The notes: generated by a model from the letters alone, not told the origin. Shown: positions 23,560 through 31,762, counted from the first letter of the stretch. The stretch: 35,808 nucleotides of DNA from Chloroflexota bacterium (GCA_028873965.1 JAPPMU010000026.1:1-35808), one strand, 5' to 3'. A program made the numbers and translations.

Positions 23560-24120
23560 GTGGCGCGGAACAATTTCCGCAGAGTCGGGGCGGCGATAAC
23601 TGCCATCCGCAACGCGGGCAGCAACGTACTTCGGGTATTGTCCGGCTCGCTGTATCTGGTCCGGGGCGACAGCATGCGCCCCACCTTGCGCGACGGCGAT
23701 TTGATACACGTGCGCCGCGTGTCGGGAAAGGACGCAAGTTACCGGCGGGGATCGATCGTAGTAGCGGAGATGCCTTCGCTGTCAGGAGATGACAGTCTGT
23801 TGACCAATGTGAAACGAGTAGTCGGGCTGCCTGGGGAACTGGTTCGCGTCGGCAACGACGGCGCCGTGTCGATAGAGGGGACTTCATTGGCGGAGCCGTA
23901 CTTTGCGGTTGGGACGCCAGCCACGCCTGGTCCCGGCCTGTCGTGGTTGTGCGACGACGACGCATACTTCCTGATGGGAGATAACCGCGCCGACAGCGGG
24001 GACAGCCGGCTATTCGGTCCCGTGCCGGCTTCCAACATCGTCGGCAGGATGTGGCTCAGACTGCCAACCCATCGCTTGCTGGGCCGAGGTTCGCCAATCC
24101 GCATCCGCCGGTCCGACTGA
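23560..24120 (+). CDS. S26-family signal peptidase-like serine protease
   Basis: The catalytic Ser is S38 in R-G-D-S-M-R-P-T and the general base is K85 in N-V-K-R-V-V-G-L-P-G-E. The box G-D-N-R-A-D-S-G-D-S-R-L-F-G-P-V lies at 140-155. These are the marks of type I signal peptidases. The 186-residue protein is short, and its N-terminal membrane segment is weak (only a mildly hydrophobic stretch near 22-34), so it may be peripheral or specialised. The start is a GTG two bases after the pheA stop with no strong ribosome site, suggesting coupling. Signal peptidase I is the best call; a dedicated maturation protease cannot be excluded. Confidence 0.88.
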   Translation: MARNNFRRVGAAITAIRNAGSNVLRVLSGSLYLVRGDSMRPTLRDGDLIHVRRVSGKDASYRRGSIVVAEMPSLSGDDSLLTNVKRVVGLPGELVRVGNDGAVSIEGTSLAEPYFAVGTPATPGPGLSWLCDDDAYFLMGDNRADSGDSRLFGPVPASNIVGRMWLRLPTHRLLGRGSPIRIRRSD

Positions 24121-24126
24121 TCGCCG

Positions 24127-25158
24127 ATGGCCTCCTTCGAAGCTAAATTGCACCAGGCCGCCGACTGGGCGACCCGCAACCGCCGGCTGCTGCGGATCCG
24201 GCCGATCCTCCGGGCTCTGTATCTCCGTCGCTACGTCCAGCGGCTGGCGCAGCGGCGGAGTTCGGTGCGGTTGGTGCTGGCAACCGTGTCGGCGGTGATG
24301 CAGAACGACAACCAGCAACTCATGGCCGGCGTGGCCTACTACGGCATGGTGTCACTGCTGCCCTTCTCGGTGGTAGTGCTGCAACTCCTGCCGATGTTGT
24401 TGGGAGAGGAAGGCGCCCAAACCTGGTTCTCCGCAATATCATCCGGTGTGCTCCCACCCAACATCGACGTGTCCACGTTGTGGCCGGCCCAGCCCCCGGC
24501 GGTGGCTGGAGCCACGGGGCTGGTCGCGTTTCTCGGCTTGCTCTGGGGCAGTTTCAAGCTGTTCGGCGCGGTGGGGCTGGTGGTGAACCGCGCCTGGGGC
24601 ATCGAACCGGCCCAAGTAGGTATTTTGGGCAAGACCCGGGAGTACCTGTTTCTCAGCGCGATGGCCCTGGGGCTGTTGATTTCCACGGTGCTTACCTACG
24701 TCACCTTCCCCGACTTCACCGTCTACGTCCTGCGCGCCGTCGAGCTGGAGGGACTGGCAAACGTGGTGGAGGCGCAACGCTGGTGGCCCAGCCTGCTGGC
24801 TTGGGTGCTGTCGGTGATCGTGTTCCTCCTGGTGTACCGGTACGTGCCCGCCCGGCCGGTCCTCTGGCGTTACGCCATCGTGGGGGCAGTCAGCGCCAGC
24901 ATTATCTTCGAGGCTGCCTCTTACGTGTTCGCGCTGTTCTTCTCCTACATCGCGCCGCAGCGCCTGTTCTACGGCCCGCTGGCCTCGGTGCTGATCATCC
25001 TGATCTGGCTGTTCTTCTCGGCGCTGACGCTGGTATCGGGCGCCGTGCTCACCGCCTACGCTCAGAGCATCTACCGGGGCGACGGCCCGTGGCCGAGATC
25101 TGGCTGGTTCCTGGGCACGGGCAACGGCCCGCAAGCGTCCCCCAACAACCTTGAGTGA
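24127..25158 (+). CDS. YihY/BrkB-family inner membrane protein
   Basis: This 343-residue protein has about six hydrophobic segments. It carries the YihY/BrkB signature Q-L-M-A-G-V-A-Y-Y-G-M-V-S-L-L-P near 58-75, G-L-L-W-G-S-F-K-L-F near 138, and the closing F-Y-G-P-L-A-S-V-L-I-I-L-I-W-L near 278. The family was once misnamed ribonuclease BN; its actual role is uncertain and may concern transport. The ATG is six bases after the peptidase stop, so pheA, the peptidase and this gene are probably one operon. A caiB-like fragment begins at its stop. Confidence 0.9.
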   Translation: MASFEAKLHQAADWATRNRRLLRIRPILRALYLRRYVQRLAQRRSSVRLVLATVSAVMQNDNQQLMAGVAYYGMVSLLPFSVVVLQLLPMLLGEEGAQTWFSAISSGVLPPNIDVSTLWPAQPPAVAGATGLVAFLGLLWGSFKLFGAVGLVVNRAWGIEPAQVGILGKTREYLFLSAMALGLLISTVLTYVTFPDFTVYVLRAVELEGLANVVEAQRWWPSLLAWVLSVIVFLLVYRYVPARPVLWRYAIVGAVSASIIFEAASYVFALFFSYIAPQRLFYGPLASVLIILIWLFFSALTLVSGAVLTAYAQSIYRGDGPWPRSGWFLGTGNGPQASPNNLE

Positions 25159-25312
25159 ACTGACGACTGTATCCGATTCAACTGCCACCGCTCTCCCCAA
25201 CCTCCGCATCCGGGAGATCGCATCCCTCATCTCCGGCCCTTACTGTGGCAATCCTAACGCCTCCCTCAGCGCTACAGCCATCAAAGCCAACCTGCTCATA
25301 CCGCCTGCGTGA
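25151..25312 (+). pseudogene. Truncated 5' remnant of a CaiB/BaiF CoA-transferase gene
   Basis: Bases 25190-25250 match 26058-26118, the 5' end of the intact caiB gene, with about nine differences in 61 by eye. The frame encodes A-L-P-N-L-R-I-R-E-I-A-S-L-I-S-G-P-Y-C-G and then A-S-L-S-A-T-A-I-K-A-N, parallel to the intact protein, before a stop at 25310. A TTG at 25151 overlapping the YihY stop could be the old start. The rest of the gene is gone; a toxin/antitoxin-like pair follows directly. This is a dead gene fragment. Confidence 0.8.
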
Positions 25313-25339
25313 TAGGATTAGGGTAACGCAGAGGCAAGC

Positions 25340-25654
25340 ATGGAAGCATTTCAATGCCCGTATCTGGGCAGTGCAGTTGAACTTTCCGACGATAGGGACC
25401 GTCATATCCAAGCCGATCATTCCGGCTTGCCCTCTGACGTTTTCGATTACATTGCCGGGACGCTGGCCAGCCCGGATTTGATACGTCGTAAATTCCCGAG
25501 TGACAACACTATCCGGTTTTACCGCTGGTATTACGACCTGGATAAATATATGGTCGTGATCGTGGTTGACGATTCCCCTCCACGGTACTGGGTAGTTACC
25601 GCTTTTGTTTCCCACAGGATTCAAAGAGGAGAAACGCTATGGCAAAGGATTTGA
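25340..25654 (+). CDS. PBECR/DUF4258-like small nuclease-fold protein, putative toxin
   Basis: The 104-residue soluble protein matches in plan a family of small barnase/EndoU/RelE-like nuclease-fold proteins. It opens with C-P-Y-L-G-S-A-V-E-L-S-D-D-R near residue 6, followed by an R-H-I-Q-A-D-H segment where relatives have H-I-x-x-x-H-P. It has P-D-x-I-R, and a strand pair ending Y-W-V-V-T-A-F-V with the closing G-E-T-L-W. The next gene starts 16 bases before its stop, the order seen in toxin-antitoxin pairs. AGAGG stands five bases before the ATG. The family call is from memory of motif patterns; toxicity is inference. Confidence 0.6.
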   Translation: MEAFQCPYLGSAVELSDDRDRHIQADHSGLPSDVFDYIAGTLASPDLIRRKFPSDNTIRFYRWYYDLDKYMVVIVVDDSPPRYWVVTAFVSHRIQRGETLWQRI

Positions 25655-26004
25655 AATTCCTGCACGATGTAATCGGCAATATTATGACCATCGAAAAATG
25701 CCGTCCCTACGCTGAGCAGGACTCGGACGAAATTGGCTTGTCGGTGGTCGGCAGGATGAACCCTGATACCAGGGAAGTGGAAAGCCTGGAGATTTTGTCA
25801 TATTCCCACCTTATCCTGAACCGTGATCCGATCCGGCTGGAAATCCCCGTTGCGCCCGGCTTCATCTGCGGCGAGCCGGCGGCCGCGGAACTCCACTGCC
25901 TCACACCCCCCGGCTCAGAGTGGCTGACCTTCCCGGCGGACGCCGAAATAGTCGAGATGTACATTCCCGGCTGGACCGAAACGGCGGAACCGTCGCCAGC
26001 CTGA
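25639..26004 (+). CDS. DUF2283-like partner protein, putative antitoxin
   Basis: This 121-residue acidic protein has a central R-M-N-P-D-T-R-E-V-E-S-L-E-I-L stretch near 38-52 that follows the DUF2283-type pattern (Asp-x-E/T-x-x-x-V-x-x-[IL]-E-[IV]-L). The following I-R-L-E-I-P-V strand also fits. The C-terminal 50 residues are poorly conserved in appearance. AGAGGAG stands about seven bases before its ATG, inside the preceding gene, with a 16-base overlap. Its position directly behind a nuclease-fold gene suggests an antitoxin or immunity partner. The name is moderate and the role inferred. Confidence 0.6.
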   Translation: MAKDLKFLHDVIGNIMTIEKCRPYAEQDSDEIGLSVVGRMNPDTREVESLEILSYSHLILNRDPIRLEIPVAPGFICGEPAAAELHCLTPPGSEWLTFPADAEIVEMYIPGWTETAEPSPA

Positions 26005-26042
26005 TTCTGCTTATCATCCACCTCCAATGCAAGCGCAATAAC

Positions 26043-27260
26043 ATGACGACACCATCCGCTCTCCCCAACCTCCGCGTTCTGGAGGTTGCCTCCCTCATCC
26101 CCGGCCCCTACTGCGGCAAGCTGTTGGCGTCCCTGGGAGCCGAGGTCATCAAGGCAGAGCCGCCCGGCGTCGGCGACCCGTCGCGCCGCCGCGGCCCGTT
26201 CCCCGGTGATGAGCCCCATCCCGAGCGCAGCGGCCTGTTCCTATACCTCAACACCGGGAAGCTGAGCATAACCCTGGACCTGGAAAATCCCGCCGGCCGT
26301 GATCTGCTGCGCCAGCTGGTCACCCGCGTCGACATGGTGGTGCACGATTACACCCCCGCCAACGCGGCTGCCGTCGGACTGGACGGCGACTCGCTTCTGG
26401 CCGCCAACCCCGACGTGATCGTCACCGCCGTCACACCCTTCGGCAGCAGCGGCCCCTACGCCGACTACCACGCCGGACACCTGGCCGTGTTCCACGCCGG
26501 CGGAGAGGGTTGGCTCCTGCCCAATGGCGTTGCGCTGGACACCTTCCCGGACCGGCCGCCCATCGTCGCCGGCGCCAACATGGGAGACTACCAAGCCGGC
26601 CTCACCGCCGCCGTGGGCGCGCTGGCCGCCGTGTACAACCGCCTGGGAACCGCGGAAGGCCCCCGAGGCCAGGTGGTGGACGCCTCCGCGCAGGAGGCCC
26701 AGCTATCGGTGGGCTACATGCCCATCCAGCGGCACGAGTCGGAGGGCATCACGGAGACGCGCTTCTCGCGATACTTCCGCGTCGGCGGCGTGCTGCCGGC
26801 GTCCGACGGCTACGTGGAGCTGCTGACCCTGGAGCCGCGCCAGTTCGAGGGCCTGCTGGCCTTCATGGGCAACCCCGACTGGGCATCGCCCGAGATGTTC
26901 AGCGACCCGGCCACCCACGGCCCCGAGCTGAACCGGCACATGCGCGAGTGGTTCGCCCAGCACACCCGCGAGTGGCTCTACGCCGAAGGGCAGGCCCACG
27001 GCGTCCCCATCGCGCCCTACTACACGCCATCGGAGGTGTTCCAGAGCCCGCAGCAACGCGAGCGCGCGTTCTACTCCGAGGTCGACCACCCCGCCACCAG
27101 CCCCCTGGAATACACCGGCGCCCCCTTCCAGCTCAGCGAAACCCCCACCACGCTGACCCGCTCCCCGCTCCTGGGCGAGCACAACGTTGAGGTGTACTGC
27201 GGGCTGCTGGGGTACGCGGCGCGGGAGCTGGCGGGATTGGGACGGGCGGGTGCGATTTAG
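26043..27260 (+). CDS. CaiB/BaiF-family CoA-transferase (type III) (1)
   Basis: This 405-residue class III CoA-transferase moves CoA between carboxylic acids. The N-terminus has L-I-P-G-P-Y-C-G-K-L-L-A-S-L-G-A-E-V-I-K-A-E-type sequence. The catalytic Asp is D182 in N-M-G-D-Y-Q-A-G, and the end carries L-L-G-E-H-N-V-E-V, all typical. The ATG at 26043 is chosen because the family N-terminus starts just after it; the ribosome site is weak. Carnitine, bile-acid, formyl/oxalyl and other acids are all possible substrates. A decayed 5' copy lies 870 bases upstream, with the toxin/antitoxin-like pair between them. Confidence 0.92.
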   Translation: MTTPSALPNLRVLEVASLIPGPYCGKLLASLGAEVIKAEPPGVGDPSRRRGPFPGDEPHPERSGLFLYLNTGKLSITLDLENPAGRDLLRQLVTRVDMVVHDYTPANAAAVGLDGDSLLAANPDVIVTAVTPFGSSGPYADYHAGHLAVFHAGGEGWLLPNGVALDTFPDRPPIVAGANMGDYQAGLTAAVGALAAVYNRLGTAEGPRGQVVDASAQEAQLSVGYMPIQRHESEGITETRFSRYFRVGGVLPASDGYVELLTLEPRQFEGLLAFMGNPDWASPEMFSDPATHGPELNRHMREWFAQHTREWLYAEGQAHGVPIAPYYTPSEVFQSPQQRERAFYSEVDHPATSPLEYTGAPFQLSETPTTLTRSPLLGEHNVEVYCGLLGYAARELAGLGRAGAI

Positions 27261-27291
27261 CCTACCGGTCAAGCCATTATGTTCAGCCGAT

Positions 27292-28164
27292 TCAGATTTC
27301 CGGGACGGGGATGATAAATACCCCCGCCTGCTCGTCAGCTTCCTGACGTTCCTGATCGATATGTTCCGCAATGACCACTGGTATTGTTTTGGTATCGGTA
27401 GCCTTGTACAGCGTTTCCGCGCGCTCCTTTGCCCGCGATATGTCATCGTCGCCCGCGGTTATTGATATTTCCACTGCTACCAGAACCTCCGCTCTGTCCT
27501 CCCTGCGTTGGCCGGAGAATATCAAGTCCAGCAGCCACATATCGTGGTTTTCGGACTCGGTGATAATCCCCCGATCTTCCGCATCATCCACACGCTCCCG
27601 CAAATCCTGGTCGTCGTCGGTGCGCGGGCCTTTCAGCGTCCGCGTCCGTCGCAAGCGCAGGTGCTGGCCGGCGATGCTCCCCAGATTTTTTTGCACCTTG
27701 AATTCGTAGCTGGCCCCCGCCAAATTGTCCAAACGTCCCCTGACGTGTGTCATGTCCGATTTGAGTGTGGATACGTCGGACTTGAGCGTCGCGACATCGG
27801 ATTGCAGTTGTCCTATTGCCTCCTCCATCCGGGATTGGTTGGCCGCCATGCTCTCTATATCGGCTCGCACATTCGCGATTGCGGACTGCATGGCCTCCTG
27901 CTCATGCTGTAGTCCGGCTATCGCGTCTTCTGATCCGCGTTGGCGAGTCTGAACCGCAGCAATCACCCTTGCCGTACTCATGGACAGGTCGGAGCTTTTG
28001 CTCACCAACTCGGATGTCGCATCCTGAAAGTCCAGTACTGCTAGCAGCAACTCCGTAATTTCCTTGAAATCGTCGCCCAAAATACGGGTGCGAAATACAT
28101 CAGCTATATCCGGGTTCTGCTCCATGGCATTCAGCATTTCGGTGATTGGGTCTTGCGTGCTCAT
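27292..28164 (-). CDS. Coiled-coil protein with PD-(D/E)XK-like C-terminal domain (DUF3782-like)
   Basis: This 290-residue cytosolic protein has a long coiled coil from about 75 to 148, including T-L-K-S-D-V/M repeats. A compact domain follows with W-L-L-D-L-I-F at 210-216 and V-A-V-E-I-S at 229-234. This fits a nuclease-like fold with D213 and E232, but the third position is Ser (E-x-S), not Lys, so cleavage is doubtful. Proteins of this plan are common in cyanobacteria and Chloroflexota. AAAGGAG lies about eight bases before the ATG. A 6-base inverted repeat caacat/atgttg at 28201-28221 lies just upstream. It converges on caiB (1). Confidence 0.65.
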   Translation of the reverse strand: MSTQDPITEMLNAMEQNPDIADVFRTRILGDDFKEITELLLAVLDFQDATSELVSKSSDLSMSTARVIAAVQTRQRGSEDAIAGLQHEQEAMQSAIANVRADIESMAANQSRMEEAIGQLQSDVATLKSDVSTLKSDMTHVRGRLDNLAGASYEFKVQKNLGSIAGQHLRLRRTRTLKGPRTDDDQDLRERVDDAEDRGIITESENHDMWLLDLIFSGQRREDRAEVLVAVEISITAGDDDISRAKERAETLYKATDTKTIPVVIAEHIDQERQEADEQAGVFIIPVPEI

Positions 28165-28326
28165 AGCAGCGCTCCTTTCGCAGTCTCACTCATAATTGGG
28201 CAACATTTGACGAGCATGTTGTGCATCCACTTTCAGACTGGTCAATACCGGCACACAACGAGAAAGTTATTTCCCAGCGCCCCTTAGAGATCAACTGCGT
28301 CGCCTTCATTGCGGGGAGTTGGGGCG

Positions 28327-28680
28327 TCATATGGCAAGTTCTGCCACCGGAGTCAGTTTCTGGTTCATCGGGTCAACGGCCAGATCGAAGTTTTCCAGCG
28401 TGGTGGCCCCCAGCAGGTAGCGTCCTTCGCGGCCGAAAATCACCGGGCATGGCATGACTTCTTCGCCGACCGAAAACATGGCCGCGCCTATGTCGTAGGT
28501 CTCCGTCCTGCCGTCGGCCATGGTGAAGGTTCGCCGCCGGGTAGGTGTAATGCCCAGCCGAGTCAGCAACGACGCCGGCATCATCGAATGGGTGGCCCCA
28601 GTGTCCACCAAGGCGGTTACGGCAACCGGATTATCGCCGTCCAGTCCGGCCATTCCGATTTCGATCCGAAAAGTTCCCAC
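28327..28680 (-). CDS. Retropepsin-like (clan AA) aspartic protease family protein, intact triad
   Basis: The triad D-T-G-A-T-H-S of this 117-residue protein is at 26-32, with the M-P-A-S-L-L-T-R-L-G helix after it. The second motif L-L-G-A-T-T-L near 88 precedes L-A-V-D-P-M-N-Q-K-L. The start is a GTG (first residues M-G-T-F), with AAGAGG about ten bases upstream. Its first four residues and the position of D26 are shared with the inactive copy at 32646-33059. It probably dimerises to form an active site. It follows nothing on its strand and is divergent from the SDR gene. Confidence 0.8.
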   Translation of the reverse strand: MGTFRIEIGMAGLDGDNPVAVTALVDTGATHSMMPASLLTRLGITPTRRRTFTMADGRTETYDIGAAMFSVGEEVMPCPVIFGREGRYLLGATTLENFDLAVDPMNQKLTPVAELAI

Positions 28681-28824
28681 GGTTTCAGTCCTCTTCTCAC
28701 CATCTTACCATTCGTTCCGGCGACCATCTTTTCGGTCTGACATTGCGACCCGCTGTATAATCCACCCATCCCAGCGAACCCGCCCCTGCCGGCGGCGTTC
28801 GCATCCCAACGGAGGCTATTCCTC

Positions 28825-29643
28825 ATGGATTTTGGACTTGAAGGTAAACTGGCATTTGTGGGCGGCGCCAGCCGCGGCATCGGCAAGGCTATCGCCCTGG
28901 AGCTGGCCCGCGAGGGCGCCGACGTGGTGGTCGGCTCGCGCTCCATGCCCGACCTGGAAGCGGCCGCCGCCGAGATCGCCGAGACCACCGGCCGCCGCGC
29001 CATCCCCATGTCCTTCGACGCGACCAATCGTGAGCAGGTTGACCGCGTGATCAACGAGGCCGCCGATGCCCTGGGCGGCCTGCACATCCTGGTCAACAGC
29101 GCGTCCCTGCCCGGCGGCTCGCCGTCGGCCACCGGCCCCATCGAGGACCTCATCGACGAGGAACTGATCAGCGACTTCGACGTGAAGTTCGTCGGGGCGC
29201 TGCGCTGCTCCCGGGCCGCCATTCCCCTGCTCAAGGCCCAGGGCTACGGGCGCATCATCAACATCAGCGGCCTCAACGCCCGCAACGCCGGCAACCTCAG
29301 CGGCGGCGCGCGCAACACCTCGCTGGTGCACATGACCAAGACCCTGGCCGCGCAGCTGGGGCAGTTCGGCATCACCGTGAACTGCATCCACCCCGGCACG
29401 ACGCGCACCGAGCGCACTCCCAGCCTGTTGGCATCCCGCGCCGAGCAGTTGGGCGTATCGCCGGAGGAGGCCGAGGCGCAGGACTTTGCTCCCGGCTCCG
29501 GACGCGGCAACCACATCTGCCGCATGGTCGACGCCTCGGAGATCGGCTACCTAACCGCCTTCCTGGCCTCCGACAAGGCATGGGCCATCACCGGCGAGCT
29601 GATCGCCGCCGGCGGCGGCACCGGCAACGCCGTTTATTACTAG
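28825..29643 (+). CDS. SDR-family oxidoreductase lacking the usual Tyr/Lys
   Basis: This 272-residue Rossmann protein has the cofactor loop G-G-A-S-R-G-I-G at 13-20, an N-S-A-S segment at 91-94 and I-N-I-S at 145-148. Where classical members have Y-x-x-x-K after S148, it reads G160...N164 inside S-G-G-A-R-N-T-S-L. So the standard catalytic Tyr and Lys are missing, though R163-N164 may mark a distinct subfamily. The C-terminal N-C-I-H-P-G-T-T-R-T-E is typical of SDRs binding NAD(P). The ATG has GGAGG about nine bases upstream. It is followed by a strong hairpin. The substrate is unknown. Confidence 0.88.
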   Translation: MDFGLEGKLAFVGGASRGIGKAIALELAREGADVVVGSRSMPDLEAAAAEIAETTGRRAIPMSFDATNREQVDRVINEAADALGGLHILVNSASLPGGSPSATGPIEDLIDEELISDFDVKFVGALRCSRAAIPLLKAQGYGRIINISGLNARNAGNLSGGARNTSLVHMTKTLAAQLGQFGITVNCIHPGTTRTERTPSLLASRAEQLGVSPEEAEAQDFAPGSGRGNHICRMVDASEIGYLTAFLASDKAWAITGELIAAGGGTGNAVYY

Positions 29644-29661
29644 AGGGAGCAGCACGAACCC

Positions 29662-29692
29662 GACGACGGCAGGTATGCCGCCTGCCGTCGTC
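29662..29692 (+). terminator. Strong hairpin after the SDR gene
   Basis: A perfect 12-base stem (29662-29673 with 29681-29692) closes a 7-base loop, 18 bases after the SDR stop. The following tcgaatta is only modestly T-rich, so termination is likely but not canonical. Confidence 0.55.
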
Positions 29693-29707
29693 TCGAATTA
29701 GAGTATT

Positions 29708-30097
29708 ATGGACATACCACCACGCGATGCAGTAAAGAACATCCCGTTTATCATCATAGGTATCTGGCCCGCCGTCCTGCTGACTTTGTGGGTACGCGAT
29801 CACGCTTGGGGATGGGACCATACACCGCAGGAAATCATGGGGTTGTGGGAATGGGGCCTTTTCGTATCATTCTCGTTGGCGATTTTGATTGAATTGGGGG
29901 TCAAGATGTTCATCGCTCTGGCAGAACGCCGCCGCCGCATCGAACAGGCGCGCGAAGAAGGCAGGACAGAGGCTCGGAAAGAAGCCAATGAGATGCTGAT
30001 GATCCTCAACGCTGCGGCCCGAACCAACCCTGATCTCCTGCCCTCGCTCCTCCAGGAGTACCAGGAGAAATACCAGAACGGCTCAGCGGCCGCGTAG
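29708..30097 (+). CDS. Small two-segment membrane protein with charged cytoplasmic tail
   Basis: I do not recognise a named family in this 129-residue protein. There are two hydrophobic segments (about 10-28 and 47-70). A strongly basic/acidic helix follows, R-R-R-R-I-E-Q-A-R-E-E-G-R-T-E-A-R-K-E at 75-92, and then a soluble tail. The E-G-R-x-E helix recalls the tail of the proteins at 35134-35808. It starts 16 bases after the terminator-like hairpin and ends 17 bases before the second caiB gene, so it may be co-transcribed with it. Confidence 0.65.
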   Translation: MDIPPRDAVKNIPFIIIGIWPAVLLTLWVRDHAWGWDHTPQEIMGLWEWGLFVSFSLAILIELGVKMFIALAERRRRIEQAREEGRTEARKEANEMLMILNAAARTNPDLLPSLLQEYQEKYQNGSAAA

Positions 30098-30113
30098 CCT
30101 ACAGGCGGTGACC

Positions 30114-31316
30114 ATGACCAACGCATACGCTCCTCTCTCCGGCGTTCGCGTCGCCGACTTCTCCGTGCACGCCGCCGGCCCCTTCGCCGGAATGATCCTG
30201 GCCTCCCTGGGCGCCGACGTCATCAAGGTCGAGTCGGCGGCGCGGTTGGACATCACGCGGCGGCCCCACGCCATGTACGGCAAGCCTCCCTCGTCCTTCG
30301 AGCAGGTCAACGCCAGCAAGCGCTCCGTTACCCTCAACCTCAAGGAGGCGCGGGCGCTGGAGCTAGCCTACGACCTGGTGCGCATCTCCGACGTGGTGCT
30401 GGAGAACTTCCGGCCCGGGGTGATGGACCGGCTGGGCCTGGGCTACCCTCAGTTGCGCGAGATCAAGCCCGACATCATCATGGTGTCCCTGTCGTCCAAC
30501 GGACAGACCGGCCCCGAGGCGCGCTACGCCGGCTATGCCCCCATGTTCGCCGCCCTGGGTGGCCTCGGCTACCTGACCGGCTACCCCGACGGCCCGCCGG
30601 TTGAACTGCGCCACGCCATGGACCACACCGGCGGCATGATGGCGGCCTTCTCAGCAGTCGCCGCCCTGTGCGCCCACCGCAACCATCAGGTTGGGCAGCG
30701 CGCCGACGTCGCCGTGCGGGACATCGCCACCGCCTTCATGGGCCACGCCCTGATGGACACCGCCATGAACGACCGCGACGCTGTCCGCATGGGAAACCGG
30801 GACGACGCCATGGCCCCCCACGGCGTGTTCCCCTGTAGGGGCGAGGACCAGTGGGTGACCATCGCGGTGGCGGATGATGCGCAATGGCGCTCGCTCAAGC
30901 AGGCAATGGGCGATCCGGCGTGGGCCGATGCCGACGAGTACGGCGACGCCTTCCTGCGCTGGCGGAACCAGGACAGCCTGGAGCCGCGCGTGTCCGAATG
31001 GACGGCCACCCGCGCCGCCGAAGAAGTGACGGACCTGCTGCAATCCGCCGGCATCGCCGCGTTCCCGTCTCTCTCCGCCGACCAGCTGATGGTCGACGCG
31101 CACCTGGCCGAACGCGACGCCTTCCCCACCACCGTCCATGCCGAAAAAGGCGAGCAGCGCGCCGTGGCCCCGCCCTGGCGTTTCTCCCAGACGCCCACCG
31201 ACCCGCTGCGCTGGACACCGGATCTGGGCGAACACAACCGCGAGGTGTTCTGCGGACTGCTGGGCATGGACGAGGCCGAGCTCGCCAAACTTCAAGCGGC
31301 CCAAATCGTCTGGTAG
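30114..31316 (+). CDS. CaiB/BaiF-family CoA-transferase (type III) (2)
   Basis: This 400-residue class III CoA-transferase has A-A-G-P-F-A-G-M-I-L-A-S-L-G-A-D-V-I-K-V-E near the N-terminus and V-L-E-N-F-R-P-G near 100. The catalytic Asp is D170 in M-D-H-T-G-G, and L-G-E-H-N-R-E-V is at the end. The ATG at 30114 with AGGCGG close upstream is preferred to the GTG at 30108. It is only distantly similar to caiB (1), so likely a different acid. The crotonase lies about 450 bases downstream. Confidence 0.92.
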   Translation: MTNAYAPLSGVRVADFSVHAAGPFAGMILASLGADVIKVESAARLDITRRPHAMYGKPPSSFEQVNASKRSVTLNLKEARALELAYDLVRISDVVLENFRPGVMDRLGLGYPQLREIKPDIIMVSLSSNGQTGPEARYAGYAPMFAALGGLGYLTGYPDGPPVELRHAMDHTGGMMAAFSAVAALCAHRNHQVGQRADVAVRDIATAFMGHALMDTAMNDRDAVRMGNRDDAMAPHGVFPCRGEDQWVTIAVADDAQWRSLKQAMGDPAWADADEYGDAFLRWRNQDSLEPRVSEWTATRAAEEVTDLLQSAGIAAFPSLSADQLMVDAHLAERDAFPTTVHAEKGEQRAVAPPWRFSQTPTDPLRWTPDLGEHNREVFCGLLGMDEAELAKLQAAQIVW

Positions 31317-31367
31317 GATTGGGACGCCAAAGGTTCGCCGCGGCCATTGCATTAGGAGGGATTCCCA

Positions 31368-31733
31368 ATGGACACTAGCAGCATGGCCGGCATAATAACG
31401 CTGGTCGCCGTTGTGCTGGGCGTTTACGGCGCATTGATCGCGGCTCAGATTGTGGTTATTGGCGCGCTTTGGCTGCGGATGGGTTCCGTTCAGCAAGAAT
31501 TCGGCGAGCTGAAAGGGGAAGTAAGCGCCCTGCGTGAAAAAACGAATGATCTGGAGAAAAGCATTGATGCGCTCCGGGAGCAAATGGAACGCAGCCACAA
31601 TGCACTCCGGGAGCAAATGGAACGCAACCACAACCAGTTGATGCGGGCTATCCTCGCCCACAGCCACCGGTCCGACGGCAGGCCCACTTTCGACCTGCCG
31701 CCTGATTTTGAACCAACGCCCGCCGACAACTAA
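31368..31733 (+). CDS. Small single-TM coiled-coil protein with C-terminal HSHRSDGR motif (family copy 3)
   Basis: The 121 residues comprise a hydrophobic segment at about 7-36, a coiled coil from 40 to 95 and the tail H-S-H-R-S-D-G-R at 98-105 followed by P-T-F-D-L-P. The plan is that of the genes at 2995-3327 and 5413-5748: H-[ST]-H-x2-D-G-R and then a short Pro-containing end. Two direct repeats of about 30 bases (31571-31600, 31604-31633) encode R-E-Q-M-E-R-x-H-N. A strong AGGAGG precedes the ATG. It is flanked by caiB (2) and the crotonase gene. The function is unknown. Confidence 0.75.
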   Translation: MDTSSMAGIITLVAVVLGVYGALIAAQIVVIGALWLRMGSVQQEFGELKGEVSALREKTNDLEKSIDALREQMERSHNALREQMERNHNQLMRAILAHSHRSDGRPTFDLPPDFEPTPADN

Positions 31734-31762
31734 CCTCTCTTGCCCACACTGAGTGCACAGCA

